Notes: generated by a model not told the origin, from the sequence alone. A stretch of 64,000 bases of DNA from Paraburkholderia phenazinium (GCF_900142845.1 NZ_FSRU01000002.1:3348001-3412000), one strand, 5' to 3'. Shown: positions 53,782 through 63,197, numbered from the stretch's first letter. Program-made: numbers and translations.

Positions 53782-54521
53782 GCCTCGTCTCCCGTGGCCG
53801 ATCCGGTCTGCGGCAGTGTGCCCGGCGTGTCCTTGCCGCGCAGTTCGCGGTCGAGCTTGCGGTCGAGCAGATACAGCCGGAAGCCGTGAATCAGGAACGC
53901 GCAGATCGCCGTGGGGATGCCCCATACGGCGACGTGAATCGGCTCGACCTCGATGCCCGCTTCGCGCAGGAAGGTGGTCATCAGCACGATGGCGCCGAAG
54001 GCGACGAAGATGTCTTCGCCGAAGAACAGGCCCACATTGTCGGTTGCCGCGGCGAAGGCGCGCAGGCGGTGGCGCACGGCGTCGGTGAGCTTGCCGTAGC
54101 GGCTCTCGGCCGCGCCTTCGGCCATCGGCGCGATCAGCGGACGCACCATCTGCGGATGGCCGCCGAGGCCGGTCAGGCCGACCGCTGCGGTGAGTTCGCG
54201 CACCAGCAGATAGACGATCAGAAGACGCCCGGCGGTGGCCGCCTTGATGCCGGCGATCCAGGTCTGGGCCCGCTCGCGCAGGCCGTGCCGTTCCAGCAGA
54301 CCGATCACGGCGAGCGGCAGCAGGATGATCAACGGGATGTTGCGGGTCTTGATAAAACCCGTGCCGATGGCGGCGAGGATTTTCTCGGGCGGGAAGTGCG
54401 CGGCCAGCGCAGTGACGATAGCGGCGGCGGCCACGATCAGCATCGGATTGAAGCGCAACACAAAACCGATGATGATCACGGCCACGCCGATAAGCGGCCA
54501 TAAATTGACTGCTGTCTGCAT
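53778..54521 (-). CDS. DUF969 family membrane protein
   Basis: Partner of the DUF979 protein: 247 residues with several membrane helices (LWPLIGVAVIIIGFVLRFNP; IPLIILLPLAVIGLLERHGL) and a conserved ATDNVGLFFGEDIFVAFGAI segment. ATG 54521 is preferred to the TTG at 54533 because GGAG is 6 bases before it. It lies about 330 bases downstream of pxpA on the same strand. Confidence 0.87.
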   Translation of the reverse strand: MQTAVNLWPLIGVAVIIIGFVLRFNPMLIVAAAAIVTALAAHFPPEKILAAIGTGFIKTRNIPLIILLPLAVIGLLERHGLRERAQTWIAGIKAATAGRLLIVYLLVRELTAAVGLTGLGGHPQMVRPLIAPMAEGAAESRYGKLTDAVRHRLRAFAAATDNVGLFFGEDIFVAFGAIVLMTTFLREAGIEVEPIHVAVWGIPTAICAFLIHGFRLYLLDRKLDRELRGKDTPGTLPQTGSATGDEA

Positions 54522-54851
54522 CAGGATCTCCAAACAGGGTTGCTAACCTTGCCGCGAATGGCGGCTAACGTGAGGCGGCGCATGGGGCGTGCCCTGCGCC
54601 GTCTTGCTGTGCGCGGCTCTGGTTGGCCGCGTCCGTCCACTGCAACTACCTTTGTGCCCTTTAGGCGTACTGACGTCTGCTGCTGCCTGCTGTGCTGCGG
54701 GTTCTCTGCTGCCGCCACTACTGCGCGGTTTTCTACCGCGTGACCTGCCTCGATAGACACGTTCGCTACCGCACCTGGCAAACGCCCCGCGCGGGGCGGG
54801 GCGTTGCTTGCTTTATGGCCGACCGTTGCGGGGCGCCCCGGTTGCCTGGCT
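54522..54851 (-). terminator. Gap between pxpA and DUF969 with a hairpin
   Basis: No gene is seen in these 330 bases. A GC-rich hairpin (AACGCCCC at 54781-54788 with GGGGCGTT at 54798-54805) lies 47 bases after the pxpA stop and, read on the minus strand, is followed by TTTGCC. It may end or weaken transcription between pxpA and the DUF969-DUF979 pair. I see no clear promoter for the latter. Confidence 0.5.
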
Positions 54852-55604
54852 TCAGGCGCGCGCGGCGTTGGCCGCATGCACTTCGATGCCGGCGCTCTCG
54901 AGCGCGGCGCGGATGCGGCGCGCAAACGCCAGCGCATGCGGGCCGTCGCCGTGCAGACAGATGGTCTGCGCGTTGAGCGGCACCCAGCGGCCGTCCACCG
55001 CCTGCACGCGTTGCTCGCGCACCATTGCGAGGGTGCGCGCAAGCACTTCTTCCTCGTCGTCGAGCAGCGCGCCCGGCTCCTTGCGCGGCACGAGCGAGCC
55101 GTCCGAGCGATAGCCGCGGTCGGCGAAGACTTCCTCGATGGCGATCAGGCCCGCTTCGCGGGCGGCCGTCACGAGGCCGCTGTTGGCGAGCGCGAACACC
55201 GCCACGGACGGGTCGAAATCGTGCACGGCGGAGACGATCGCATCGGCGATCTTCGGGTCGCGCGCGGCCTGGTTATACAGCGCACCGTGCGGCTTGACGT
55301 GCGCGATGCGTCCGCCTTCGGCCTGGGCGATCGCCGAGAGCGCGCCGAGCTGGTACAGCACGCCGGCGTAAATCTCGCTGGCGGGCAGGTCCATTTCCTT
55401 GCGCCCGAAGTTCTCCGGGTCGTTGAAGCTCGGATGCGCGCCAATCGACACACCCTTCTTGACGGCCCAGCGCACGCAGTCGTGCATCGCGTTCGCGCCG
55501 CCCGCGTGCCAGCCGCACGCAATATTGGCCGAGCTGACGAGGTCGAGCAGCGCCTCATCGGAGCCGCAGCCCTCGCCGAGATCGGCATTCAAATCGATTT
55601 CCAT
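54852..55604 (-). CDS. pxpA: 5-oxoprolinase subunit A (LamB/YcsF family)
   Basis: Subunit of the ATP-dependent PxpABC complex that opens 5-oxoproline to glutamate. The 250 residues show [50 protein letters not shown] and [13 protein letters not shown], all diagnostic of YcsF. It lies 18 bases after pxpC and is the third gene of pxpB-pxpC-pxpA. Confidence 0.95.
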   Translation of the reverse strand: MEIDLNADLGEGCGSDEALLDLVSSANIACGWHAGGANAMHDCVRWAVKKGVSIGAHPSFNDPENFGRKEMDLPASEIYAGVLYQLGALSAIAQAEGGRIAHVKPHGALYNQAARDPKIADAIVSAVHDFDPSVAVFALANSGLVTAAREAGLIAIEEVFADRGYRSDGSLVPRKEPGALLDDEEEVLARTLAMVREQRVQAVDGRWVPLNAQTICLHGDGPHALAFARRIRAALESAGIEVHAANAARA

Positions 55605-55622
55605 AATTTCCTCTACTTGGTC

Positions 55623-56675
55623 TTACAACGCTGCTAGCGCCGGCTGGCGTGCACAGCGTTCCTCATGCATCGTGATCGCGGCGTCGATCTGCCGCAGATA
55701 CGCCCGTTCTTCCAGCAAAGCCTGCCGCGCCTCTTGGGGCGTGGTCGGGATGAAACGAATCGCGCCGTTCAGGCGCACCTGGGCGAGCTTCCACAGATCG
55801 GCCTGGATCACCGCGCCGATCTTCGGATAGCCGCCGGTGGTCTGCGCGTCGCTGAGCAGCACGATCGGCTGGCCGTTCGGCGGCACCTGGATCGTGCCCG
55901 GCAGCACCGCGTGCGACAGCAGGTCGGTCTTGTGCGTACGCTTGAGCTCGGTGCCGGCGAGCCGGTAGCCCATGCGGTTGCTGTTCGGTGTGACGAGCCA
56001 TTCGTTCGACCAGAACGCCTCTTGAGCGTCGGCCGGGAAGTGGTCGTATTCGGACCCTTGCAGCACGCGGATAGGCGCGGCCCAGGCCACGCCGGACGGG
56101 TGCCGGCCGCGGCGCAGCGGCTCGTGGACGAGCACGAACTTGCACCAGGCGGGCGCCTTCACGCCGAATTCGGGCGCTTGTGGACTAAAGCCGCGACCCG
56201 CGTGCGGCGCCGGCGCGCCGACCGGCAGACGGTCGCCGTCGCGCAGCGCCCGGCCGCCGAGGCCGCCGAACTGGCCGGCGAGGTCGGTGCTGCGCGAGCC
56301 GAGCATCGGCAACACGTCAATGCCGCCGGCCACGCAGACGTAGCCGCGCATGCCGCGCTTCGCCGCTTGCAGCGTCAGTTCCTGGCCGGCCTGGACCGGC
56401 AGGCTCCACCATGAATAGACTGGCTTGCCGTCGAGCGTGGCGCCGAATTCGGTGCCGGTGATGGCGATCCGGGTAGCGCGCGGAAAGCGTAGCACGGTGG
56501 GCCCAAAGGTGATCTCGAGGCAGGCAGCGTCCGGCCGGTTGCCGACGAGGCGGTTGCCCACCTCCAGCGAGAGCCGGTCGAGCGCCCCGCCCATTGCCAC
56601 GCCGAGGTGCCGGTAGCCATGTCGGCCCAGATCCTGAACCGTGGTCAGAAGACCCGCGCGAATCACGTCGATCAT
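55623..56675 (-). CDS. pxpC: 5-oxoprolinase subunit C (biotin-dependent carboxyltransferase family)
   Basis: The 350 residues match the KipA/AHS2 family: IDVIRAGLLTTVQDLGRHGY near the N-terminus, then AMGGALDRLSLEVGNRLVGN and a C-terminal QPIVLLSDAQTTGGYPKIGA. It overlaps pxpB by 4 bases (ATGA). Earlier annotations call this allophanate hydrolase subunit 2; the presence of pxpA and pxpB supports the oxoprolinase role. Confidence 0.94.
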   Translation of the reverse strand: MIDVIRAGLLTTVQDLGRHGYRHLGVAMGGALDRLSLEVGNRLVGNRPDAACLEITFGPTVLRFPRATRIAITGTEFGATLDGKPVYSWWSLPVQAGQELTLQAAKRGMRGYVCVAGGIDVLPMLGSRSTDLAGQFGGLGGRALRDGDRLPVGAPAPHAGRGFSPQAPEFGVKAPAWCKFVLVHEPLRRGRHPSGVAWAAPIRVLQGSEYDHFPADAQEAFWSNEWLVTPNSNRMGYRLAGTELKRTHKTDLLSHAVLPGTIQVPPNGQPIVLLSDAQTTGGYPKIGAVIQADLWKLAQVRLNGAIRFIPTTPQEARQALLEERAYLRQIDAAITMHEERCARQPALAAL

Positions 56676-57325
56676 GCTGCGATCCCCGCCACGGTGAAGC
56701 GCACCCGGTCGCCCGGCTGCAGCAGGGTGGGCGGCGAGCGCGCCGGATCGAACAGCGGCACGGAGGTGCGGCCGATCAGTTGCCAGCCGCCCGGCGACGT
56801 GGCCGGATAGACGCCGGTCTGCTCGCCGCCGATACCGACCGACCCCGCCGGCACTTCGAGCCGCGGCGATGAGCGGCGCGGTGTGTGCAGCGCCTCTTCG
56901 AGCCCGCCCATATAGGCAAAGCCGGGTTGGAAGCCGAGGAAGAACACGACGTACTCGCCCGCCGAGTGGCGGTTCACCACCTCTTTCACCGACAGCCCCG
57001 TGTGACTGGCCACCACCTGCAGGTCCGGGCCGAACTCGCCGCCGTACTGCACCGGAATCTCGACCTCGCGGCCGGCGGCGGGGGCGTCGCCGGTGGCGTC
57101 CCAGGCCGTCTGCAGCAAGTTGGCGAGCGCCGCGCTATCCGCTTCCAGCGGATCGAACACGATGGTCAGGTTGTTCATGCCGGGCACGACCTCGAGCACG
57201 TGCGGCCAGCCGCGCGCCGCTTCGGCGGCCGCCCAGACGCGCCGCTGGCAATCGAGCGTCGCGGGGGCGGGGGCCTCGCAGACTAGCGCGGCATCGCCGA
57301 ACTGAAAGATTCGTGGTTGCGTCAT
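56672..57325 (-). CDS. pxpB: 5-oxoprolinase subunit B (KipI/AHS1 family)
   Basis: First gene of the pxp operon; 217 residues from ATG 57325. Family features are RIFQFGDAALVCE at the start, EVVPGMNNLTIVFDP, and VFFLGFQPGFAYMGGLEEAL. The longer upstream frame lies in the promoter region and is rejected. No strong Shine-Dalgarno is seen. Confidence 0.93.
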   Translation of the reverse strand: MTQPRIFQFGDAALVCEAPAPATLDCQRRVWAAAEAARGWPHVLEVVPGMNNLTIVFDPLEADSAALANLLQTAWDATGDAPAAGREVEIPVQYGGEFGPDLQVVASHTGLSVKEVVNRHSAGEYVVFFLGFQPGFAYMGGLEEALHTPRRSSPRLEVPAGSVGIGGEQTGVYPATSPGGWQLIGRTSVPLFDPARSPPTLLQPGDRVRFTVAGIAA

Positions 57326-57427
57326 CGCTGATTCGTTGGGTGGGTCGGAGACTTTGCCAGACTGGCAAGCGCTCCGCTCATAAGTGGATATCGGCACCAG
57401 GCGCGTCAACCATGATGCATAGCGTAC

Positions 57428-57457
57428 ATTATCAATAAAATATCAACAATTTCTCAA
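57428..57457 (-). promoter_or_regulatory. Promoter of the pxpBCA operon
   Basis: On the minus strand TTGAGA (57457-57452), an 18-base spacer, and GATAAT (57433-57428) form a good sigma-70 promoter in an AT-rich gap. It lies about 100 bases before pxpB and between pxpB and the divergent regulator gene, so the regulator may act here. Confidence 0.6.
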
Positions 57458-57539
57458 TAAGCGTTTTCGCCAGGCACCCAAAAAGAGGCGCTCGTCGTAC
57501 ACTTCGTGCACCTCTATTCGTGCATTGAGAACACCCGTC

Positions 57540-58052
57540 ATGTCGCGTCAACCGACCAAAATCGTCTCCTCGGAACATCTGGTTTCGGAAACAAGCGCGG
57601 AGCTGTCGGAGCTGGAGTACGGGCTCATCATGGCGAGCAACGCGTTCAACCGCTGGATGGTGCGGTGCATGTCGGCGGCGGGCGAAAAGGATATGACCGC
57701 CATCGAAGTGTCGCTGCTGCATCACGTCAGCCACCGCGAGCGCCGCAAGAAACTCGCTGACATCTGCTTCGTGCTGAACATCGAAGACACCCACGTCGCC
57801 ACCTACGCGTTGAAGAAGCTGGTAGCTAGAGGGTATGTAAAAAGCGAAAAGACCGGCAAGGAAGTGTTCTTCTCGGCGACGCAATCGGGCCGCGATCTGT
57901 GTCTCAAGTACCGCGAGGTGCGCGAAAGCTGCCTGATCGCCACGCTCAAGGAAAGCGGTCTGACGAATGAGCAGATCGGCGAGGCCGCGCAGTTGATGCG
58001 CAACGCCTCCGGGCTGTACGACACCGCGGCGCGGGCGGCGGCATCGCTTTGA
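57540..58052 (+). CDS. MarR-like winged-helix transcriptional regulator
   Basis: A 170-residue protein with a winged helix-turn-helix (MTAIEVSLLHHVSHRERRKK, then ADICFVLNIEDTHVATYALK, and KLVARGYVKSEKTGKEVFFS as the wing) followed by C-terminal helices. ATG 57540 is chosen; an in-frame TTG five codons earlier is possible. It is divergent from pxpB, so control of 5-oxoproline use is likely by position, not proven. Confidence 0.85.
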   Translation: MSRQPTKIVSSEHLVSETSAELSELEYGLIMASNAFNRWMVRCMSAAGEKDMTAIEVSLLHHVSHRERRKKLADICFVLNIEDTHVATYALKKLVARGYVKSEKTGKEVFFSATQSGRDLCLKYREVRESCLIATLKESGLTNEQIGEAAQLMRNASGLYDTAARAAASL

Positions 58053-58147
58053 GCCGGGCTTGAACCGGGCGTGGGAAACGGTGCGGTGGCTCTTTATCTT
58101 TAAGCGCCGTGATCTTCAGGCACCGTGACGATGTGACGCGGTGAGGC

Positions 58148-58756
58148 TCAGTTGGCTTGCTGCGCCTGCTCCGGATAACAAGCCGCCTCGGTGACGATCA
58201 TGTCGAGCGGGATGTCGTGGGCTTCGCGCTGCAGCGCGTCGATGCGGCAGGCTTCGCAGGCCACGCCGATGGTGATGGGCTTCTTCTTGCCGGGCCACGA
58301 CGCGAGCGTGCGGTCGTAATAGCCGCCGCCATAACCCAACCGGTAGCCTTGCGCATCGAAGCCGACGCACGGCACGAACAGCAGGTCGGGCACCACCACC
58401 TCTTGCGGGACCGGCTCGGGAATCCGGTGATGGCCGGTCTTCATTGGCGTGTCAGGTGCCCAGGCGTGGAATTCCAGCGCTTCGCCGCGCGTCCTGACCA
58501 CGGGCAGACTCGCCTGCCGCTGCCCACCGGGCGCGAGCCAGATGGCGATGGCCGCACGGGCGTCGAACTCGCCCGGCAGCGGCCAGTAAAAGCCCACGCA
58601 GGCCGGTTCGTAACGTTTCAGCGCATCGAGCAGGCGGCGGCTCAACGCCTCGCTGTCCGCCGGCCCGAGAGCCGCATGTACACGTGTTTCCAGCAGCATT
58701 TTACGGAGCGCGTTTTTCGATTCCGGGAAGGGGTTGCGTGCTATGCTTGGGTTCAA
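58148..58756 (-). CDS. 5-formyltetrahydrofolate cyclo-ligase
   Basis: Converts 5-formyl-THF to 5,10-methenyl-THF with ATP. The 202 residues contain SKNALRKMLLETRVHAALG, VGFYWPLPGEFDARAAI and the catalytic loop GYGGGYYDRTLAS (near 142). I place the start at TTG 58756 because GGAG lies 6 bases upstream and no ATG occurs before the conserved N-terminus. The gene is divergent from the lytic transglycosylase, only 20 bases apart. Confidence 0.88.
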   Translation of the reverse strand: MNPSIARNPFPESKNALRKMLLETRVHAALGPADSEALSRRLLDALKRYEPACVGFYWPLPGEFDARAAIAIWLAPGGQRQASLPVVRTRGEALEFHAWAPDTPMKTGHHRIPEPVPQEVVVPDLLFVPCVGFDAQGYRLGYGGGYYDRTLASWPGKKKPITIGVACEACRIDALQREAHDIPLDMIVTEAACYPEQAQQAN

Positions 58757-58776
58757 TTCGCGCTCCAGAAACAACG

Positions 58777-60747
58777 ATGTCAAAACGCCTCTTTCGAGTA
58801 TATCGCGCGGCCGGTCTTGCGCTTGCCGCAGCGGCACTCGTCGCGTGCAGCACGGCCTCGGCCGTGAAGCCTGTTCCGCTTTCGCAACTCTCCAACGACG
58901 ACCAGACTTTCATCCAGCTGCGCGAAGCCGCGCGCGATAACGATCCGGGTCGCGCAGCGCAACTGGCGGCGATGATTCCGGACTATCCGGCGCCGTCGTA
59001 TGTGGAGTACTTCCAGATCAAGCCGCAGTTGTTCGATTCGACGGGGCATCCGCGCGTCGATGCGCCGGACGCGCCGGTGTTGTCGTTCCTGCAGAAGTAC
59101 GACGGCCAGGCGATTGCCGACCGGTTGCGCAACGACTACCTGGTGGTACTCGGCGCGCGTCACGACTGGAATAACTTCGACCAGCAATATGCGCGCTTCG
59201 TGCTCAACGACGATACGCAGGTCAAGTGCTACGCGCTCGAATCGCGCGCCGCGCACGGTGAGAACGTGGCGGACGCGGCGCGTGCGCTGCTGGTCGACCC
59301 GAAGTGGTACGGCGACGGTTGCGTCGACCTGATCACCTCGCTTGCCTTGAACCAGCAGTTCAGCGCGGACGACGTCTGGCAGCAGATCCGCCTCGCTTAC
59401 GAACAGAACTACACCAGCACCGGCAGCAAGCTGGTCGACGCGCTCGGCAACCAGCGCCCCGACCCGGTGCTGTTCGATCAGGCGGCGAGCACGCCGCCGC
59501 TGCTGCTCGCGCGTGGCGTCGGACCGGATGCGCAGTCGCATCAACTGGCGCTGCTGGCGATCACGCGTATGGCGCGCAACGACCCGGCAATGGCCGCGGC
59601 TACCTTCGCGTCGGTGGCGCCGTCGCTCAGTTCGCCGGAGCGGGCGATCGGCTGGGGCACGATTGCCTACCAGGCCGCGGCCAAGCAGATGTCGACCGCG
59701 GTGGACTGGTACCGGCTGTCGGCGAATGCGCCGTTGCTGTCGAACCCGGCCTACGAATGGCGTACCCGTAGCGCACTGCTGGCAGGCGACTGGACGATGG
59801 TGCGCTGGTCGATCGAGCAGATGCCGGCGGCATTGCGCAGCCAGCCGTCGTGGGTGTACTGGCACGCGCGTGCTCTCAAGGAAGGGGGCAACACCGCGCA
59901 GGCCAACCAGGAATTCGCCCAGATCGCTTCGGGCTACAACTTTTACGGCCAGCTCGCTACGGAAGACCTGGGCCAGAAGATCACCGTGCCGCCGAAAACC
60001 ATGGTGTCCGACGCCGAAGTGCAGCAAGCGGCGAACACGCCGGGCCTGGCGCTCGCGCAACGCTTCTATCAGCTCAATCTGCGTCTCGAAGGCAATCGCG
60101 AGTGGAACTGGCCGCTGCGCACCATGAGCGACCGGCAACTGCTGGCGGTGGCCGAGTACGCGCGCCGTATCGAACTGTATGACCGCACCGTCAACACGGC
60201 GGACCGCACGAAGACCGAGCACGATTTCTCGTTGCGCTACCTGTCGCCGTTCCGCGACATCGTCGAGCGCGATGCGCAGACCAATGGGCTCGACGTCGAA
60301 TGGGCGTATGGCTTGATCCGCCAGGAGTCGCGTTTCATCATGAATGCGCGCTCGGACGTGGGCGCGAGCGGCCTGATGCAGTTGATGCCGGGCACCGCGC
60401 AATTGGTGGCGAAGAAGATTGGTCTGGGTCCGATCTCGCGCGAGCAGATGAACGACATCAACACGAACATCCTGCTCGGCACCAACTACCTGTCGATGAT
60501 CTACAATCAGTTCGACGGGTCCGCCGTACTCGCCACCGCCGGCTACAACGCCGGTCCGGGCCGTCCGAAGGCATGGCGGGAAGGGCTGGCGCATCCGGTT
60601 GAGGGCGCGATCTTCGCGGAGACGATCCCGTTCAACGAGACCCGCGACTACGTCAAGAATGTGCTGTCCAATACGGTCTACTACGCGGCACTGTTCGAAG
60701 GCCGTCCGCAATCGCTGAAGGCGCGTTTGGGTTATATCGCACCGTAA
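58777..60747 (+). CDS. Soluble lytic murein transglycosylase (Slt70 type), lipoprotein
   Basis: Cleaves peptidoglycan with formation of 1,6-anhydromuramic acid. From ATG 58777 it has 656 residues. A lipobox-like LVAC near residue 21 suggests outer-membrane anchoring. A long alpha-superhelical U and L region follows, then the SLT domain (about 500-640) with catalytic Glu517 in IRQESRFIMNARS, GLMQLMPGTAQLV and ATAGYNAGPGRPKAW. The upstream in-frame extension overlaps the divergent cyclo-ligase gene and is rejected. Confidence 0.93.
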   Translation: MSKRLFRVYRAAGLALAAAALVACSTASAVKPVPLSQLSNDDQTFIQLREAARDNDPGRAAQLAAMIPDYPAPSYVEYFQIKPQLFDSTGHPRVDAPDAPVLSFLQKYDGQAIADRLRNDYLVVLGARHDWNNFDQQYARFVLNDDTQVKCYALESRAAHGENVADAARALLVDPKWYGDGCVDLITSLALNQQFSADDVWQQIRLAYEQNYTSTGSKLVDALGNQRPDPVLFDQAASTPPLLLARGVGPDAQSHQLALLAITRMARNDPAMAAATFASVAPSLSSPERAIGWGTIAYQAAAKQMSTAVDWYRLSANAPLLSNPAYEWRTRSALLAGDWTMVRWSIEQMPAALRSQPSWVYWHARALKEGGNTAQANQEFAQIASGYNFYGQLATEDLGQKITVPPKTMVSDAEVQQAANTPGLALAQRFYQLNLRLEGNREWNWPLRTMSDRQLLAVAEYARRIELYDRTVNTADRTKTEHDFSLRYLSPFRDIVERDAQTNGLDVEWAYGLIRQESRFIMNARSDVGASGLMQLMPGTAQLVAKKIGLGPISREQMNDINTNILLGTNYLSMIYNQFDGSAVLATAGYNAGPGRPKAWREGLAHPVEGAIFAETIPFNETRDYVKNVLSNTVYYAALFEGRPQSLKARLGYIAP

Positions 60748-60821
60748 GCGTCGTGCCGCCGCGCGTCACGCGGCGGCGCCTCACTCCAGCCGTTGCCGCG
60801 GCTTCCACCAGGGAGTCGGAA

Positions 60822-61775
60822 ATGCGACATCAAGCCATTGCGATCATCGGCGGCTCCGGTTTTATCGGCAGCCATCTCGTCAACGCGCTCGTCGAGCTCG
60901 GCAAAGACGTCCGCATTGCTACGCGCCAGCGCTACAACGCCCGTCATCTCACGCTGCTGCCAATCGACGTGATCGAAACCGATGTGTTCGATCCGGTCGA
61001 GCTCGCGCGCTTCGTCGAGAATGCCGACGCGGTGATCAACCTCGTTGGCACGTTGCATGGCGGACGCGGCACGCCGTATGGCCCGGAATTCGCGAAGGCG
61101 AACGTCGAGTTGCCGACGAAGATCGTGGCCGCATGCGAAGGCAAGGGCGTGCATCGGCTGATCCATATCAGCGCGCTCGGCGCCGACCAGAATGGCCCGA
61201 GCATGTATTTGCGCTCCAAGGGCGACGGTGAAAAGGCGGTGCGCGCCTCCACGCTCGCCACGACGATTTTCCGGCCTTCGGTGGTGTTCGGTCCTGAGGA
61301 CGCGTTCCTGAACCAGTTCGCGTTCTTGCAGCGGATCTTTCCGGTGATTCCACTGGCGAGCCCGGATGCACAATTCCAGCCGGTGTTTGTCGGCGATGTC
61401 GCGAAGGCCATCGTCAACGTGCTCGATCTCGATGCCGCCAGCGGTCGCAGCTACGAGTTGGGCGGCCCGACCGTCTATACGCTGGAGCAACTGGTGAAGT
61501 ACTGCGGCGACGTGATCGGCCGTCACGCGCGGATCATCCGTCTGCCGGATGCGCTGGCGCGGCTGCAGGCGCTGACTTTCGAAATCGCGCCCGGCGAGCC
61601 GGTGATCTCGCGCGACAATCTGGATTCGATGAAGGTGCCGAGCGTGCTGAGTGGGCCGCTTGCGCCCGAGCTGGGCCTTGAGCCGGCCAGCATCGAGACC
61701 ATTGCGCCCGTGTATCTGACCGGAGCGTCGCCCCGCTCGCGCTTCAATGCGTTCCGCGCCAACGCCGGGCGTTGA
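60822..61775 (+). CDS. NAD(P)-binding NDUFA9-like epimerase/dehydratase family protein
   Basis: An extended short-chain dehydrogenase fold. The 317 residues have the Rossmann motif GGSGFIGSHLV near the start, AVINLVGTLHGGRG, and RPSVVFGPEDAFLNQFAFLQ, which place it with the complex I NDUFA9 subunit-like branch. The usual YxxxK catalytic pair is not evident (LRSKGDGEKAVRAS occupies that position), so a structural or atypical role is likely. AGGGAG precedes ATG 60822. Confidence 0.87.
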   Translation: MRHQAIAIIGGSGFIGSHLVNALVELGKDVRIATRQRYNARHLTLLPIDVIETDVFDPVELARFVENADAVINLVGTLHGGRGTPYGPEFAKANVELPTKIVAACEGKGVHRLIHISALGADQNGPSMYLRSKGDGEKAVRASTLATTIFRPSVVFGPEDAFLNQFAFLQRIFPVIPLASPDAQFQPVFVGDVAKAIVNVLDLDAASGRSYELGGPTVYTLEQLVKYCGDVIGRHARIIRLPDALARLQALTFEIAPGEPVISRDNLDSMKVPSVLSGPLAPELGLEPASIETIAPVYLTGASPRSRFNAFRANAGR

Positions 61776-61809
61776 ATTCCCCGTTTTTCATTTTCTCGCT
61801 TATCAGGCA

Positions 61810-61965
61810 ATGAAACTCCTTATTGGTGACAAGAACGATGGGTCGTGGCCATTGCGTCCGCGGCTGCTGTTGAAACATGTCGGCATTCCGTTCGAGGCAG
61901 TGTGCATCGAGTTGTTTGCAGCCGGCTCAAAAGCCGCGACTCCTGTCTACGATACGTGCGCATGA
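61810..61965 (+). pseudogene. Glutathione S-transferase N-terminal remnant
   Basis: From ATG 61810 the first ~40 codons (MKLLIGDKNDGSWPLRPRLL, then LKHVGIPFEAVCIELFAAGS and KA) match the thioredoxin-like N-terminal domain of a GST. The sequence then loses similarity and stops within the cca start, at 61965. The remaining ~170 residues expected of a GST are missing, which points to a deletion between gst and cca. Confidence 0.75.
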
Positions 61966-63197
61966 ATATCTACGTGGTAGGCGGCGCGATCCGCGACGAG
62001 TTGCTGGGTGTGCCGGTTCAGGACCGCGATTACGTGGTGGTGGGCGCGACGCCGGAGCAGATGGTGGCGCAAGGCTACCGTCCGGTGGGTAAGGACTTCC
62101 CGGTATTCCTGCATCCGCAGACGCACGAGGAATATGCGCTGGCGCGCACCGAGCGCAAGACGGCGGCGGGTTATCACGGCTTCCAGTTCTTCTATGCGCC
62201 GGACGTCACGCTCGAGGAGGATCTGGCGCGGCGCGACCTGACGATCAACGCGATGGCTCGCCAGTTGCAGCCGGACGGCACGTTGACGGGGCCGGTGATC
62301 GACCCGTTCGATGGACAGGCCGACTTGCAGGCGCGCGTCTTCCGTCATGTCAGCGATGCATTTCTTGAGGATCCCGTACGAATCTTGCGCGTCGCGCGTT
62401 TTGCTGCGCGCTTCACTGATTTCACGGTGGCGCAGGAGACGCAGGTATTGATGCGCAAGATGGTGAGCGCGGGCGAGGTGGATGCGCTGGTGCCGGAGCG
62501 GGTGTGGCAGGAGTTGTCACGCGGCTTGATGGAGGCACGGCCGTCGCGGATGTTCGAGGTGTTGCGCGAGTGCGGCGCGCTTGTGCGGATTTTGCCGGAG
62601 ATCGATGCGTTGTGGGGCGTGCCGCAGCGGGCTGACTACCATCCGGAGGTGGATACGGGTGTGCATGTGATGATGGTGGTGGATCATGCCGCGGCGCAGG
62701 GGTATGCGTTGGCGGTGCGGTTTGCGGCGCTTACGCACGATTTGGGGAAGGCGACTACGCCGGAGGATGTGTTGCCGCGGCATATTGGGCATGAAGGGCG
62801 TAGTGTGGATTTGCTTAAGCCTTTGTGCGAGCGGTTGCGGGTGCCGAATGAGTGTCGGGATCTGGCTGTTCTCGTTGCGCGGGAGCATGGGAATATTCAT
62901 CGCGTGATGGATACGGGTGCCGCTGGGGTTGTGCGGTTGTTTGAGCGGTGTGATGCGCTTAGGAAACCTGCGCGGTTTGCTGAGGCTTTGCAGGCTTGTG
63001 AGGCCGATGCTCGGGGACGGTTAGGGTTTGAGGCCAGCGAGTATCCGCAGGCTGAACGGCTTCGTGTCGCTCTTGTCGCTGCGCGGGCTGTTGATGCGGG
63101 GGCTGTCGCGCTTGGTCTTGCTGAGAAGCCTTCGCTTATTAAAGATGCTGTGCATCGGGAGAGGGTTAGGGCTGTTGGGCGGGCTTTGGGGGAGTAG
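61962..63197 (+). CDS. cca: CCA tRNA nucleotidyltransferase (bifunctional, with HD domain)
   Basis: Adds or repairs the 3' CCA end of tRNA. The 411 residues start MNIYVVGGAIRDELLGVPVQ, with the DxD-type DRDYVVVGATPEQM and the RRDLTINAMARQ motif of class II enzymes. The C-terminal part has an HD-type LTHDLGKATTPEDVLPRHIG segment, as in E. coli multifunctional CCA proteins. The ATG at 61962 overlaps the GST remnant stop by 4 bases. The last third uses fewer C-ending codons than its neighbours. Confidence 0.95.
   Translation: MNIYVVGGAIRDELLGVPVQDRDYVVVGATPEQMVAQGYRPVGKDFPVFLHPQTHEEYALARTERKTAAGYHGFQFFYAPDVTLEEDLARRDLTINAMARQLQPDGTLTGPVIDPFDGQADLQARVFRHVSDAFLEDPVRILRVARFAARFTDFTVAQETQVLMRKMVSAGEVDALVPERVWQELSRGLMEARPSRMFEVLRECGALVRILPEIDALWGVPQRADYHPEVDTGVHVMMVVDHAAAQGYALAVRFAALTHDLGKATTPEDVLPRHIGHEGRSVDLLKPLCERLRVPNECRDLAVLVAREHGNIHRVMDTGAAGVVRLFERCDALRKPARFAEALQACEADARGRLGFEASEYPQAERLRVALVAARAVDAGAVALGLAEKPSLIKDAVHRERVRAVGRALGE

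Noticed and set aside
58780..60711. 643-residue minus-strand frame across the lytic transglycosylase
   Set aside because: Arg-rich shadow of a gene with intact SLT motifs.
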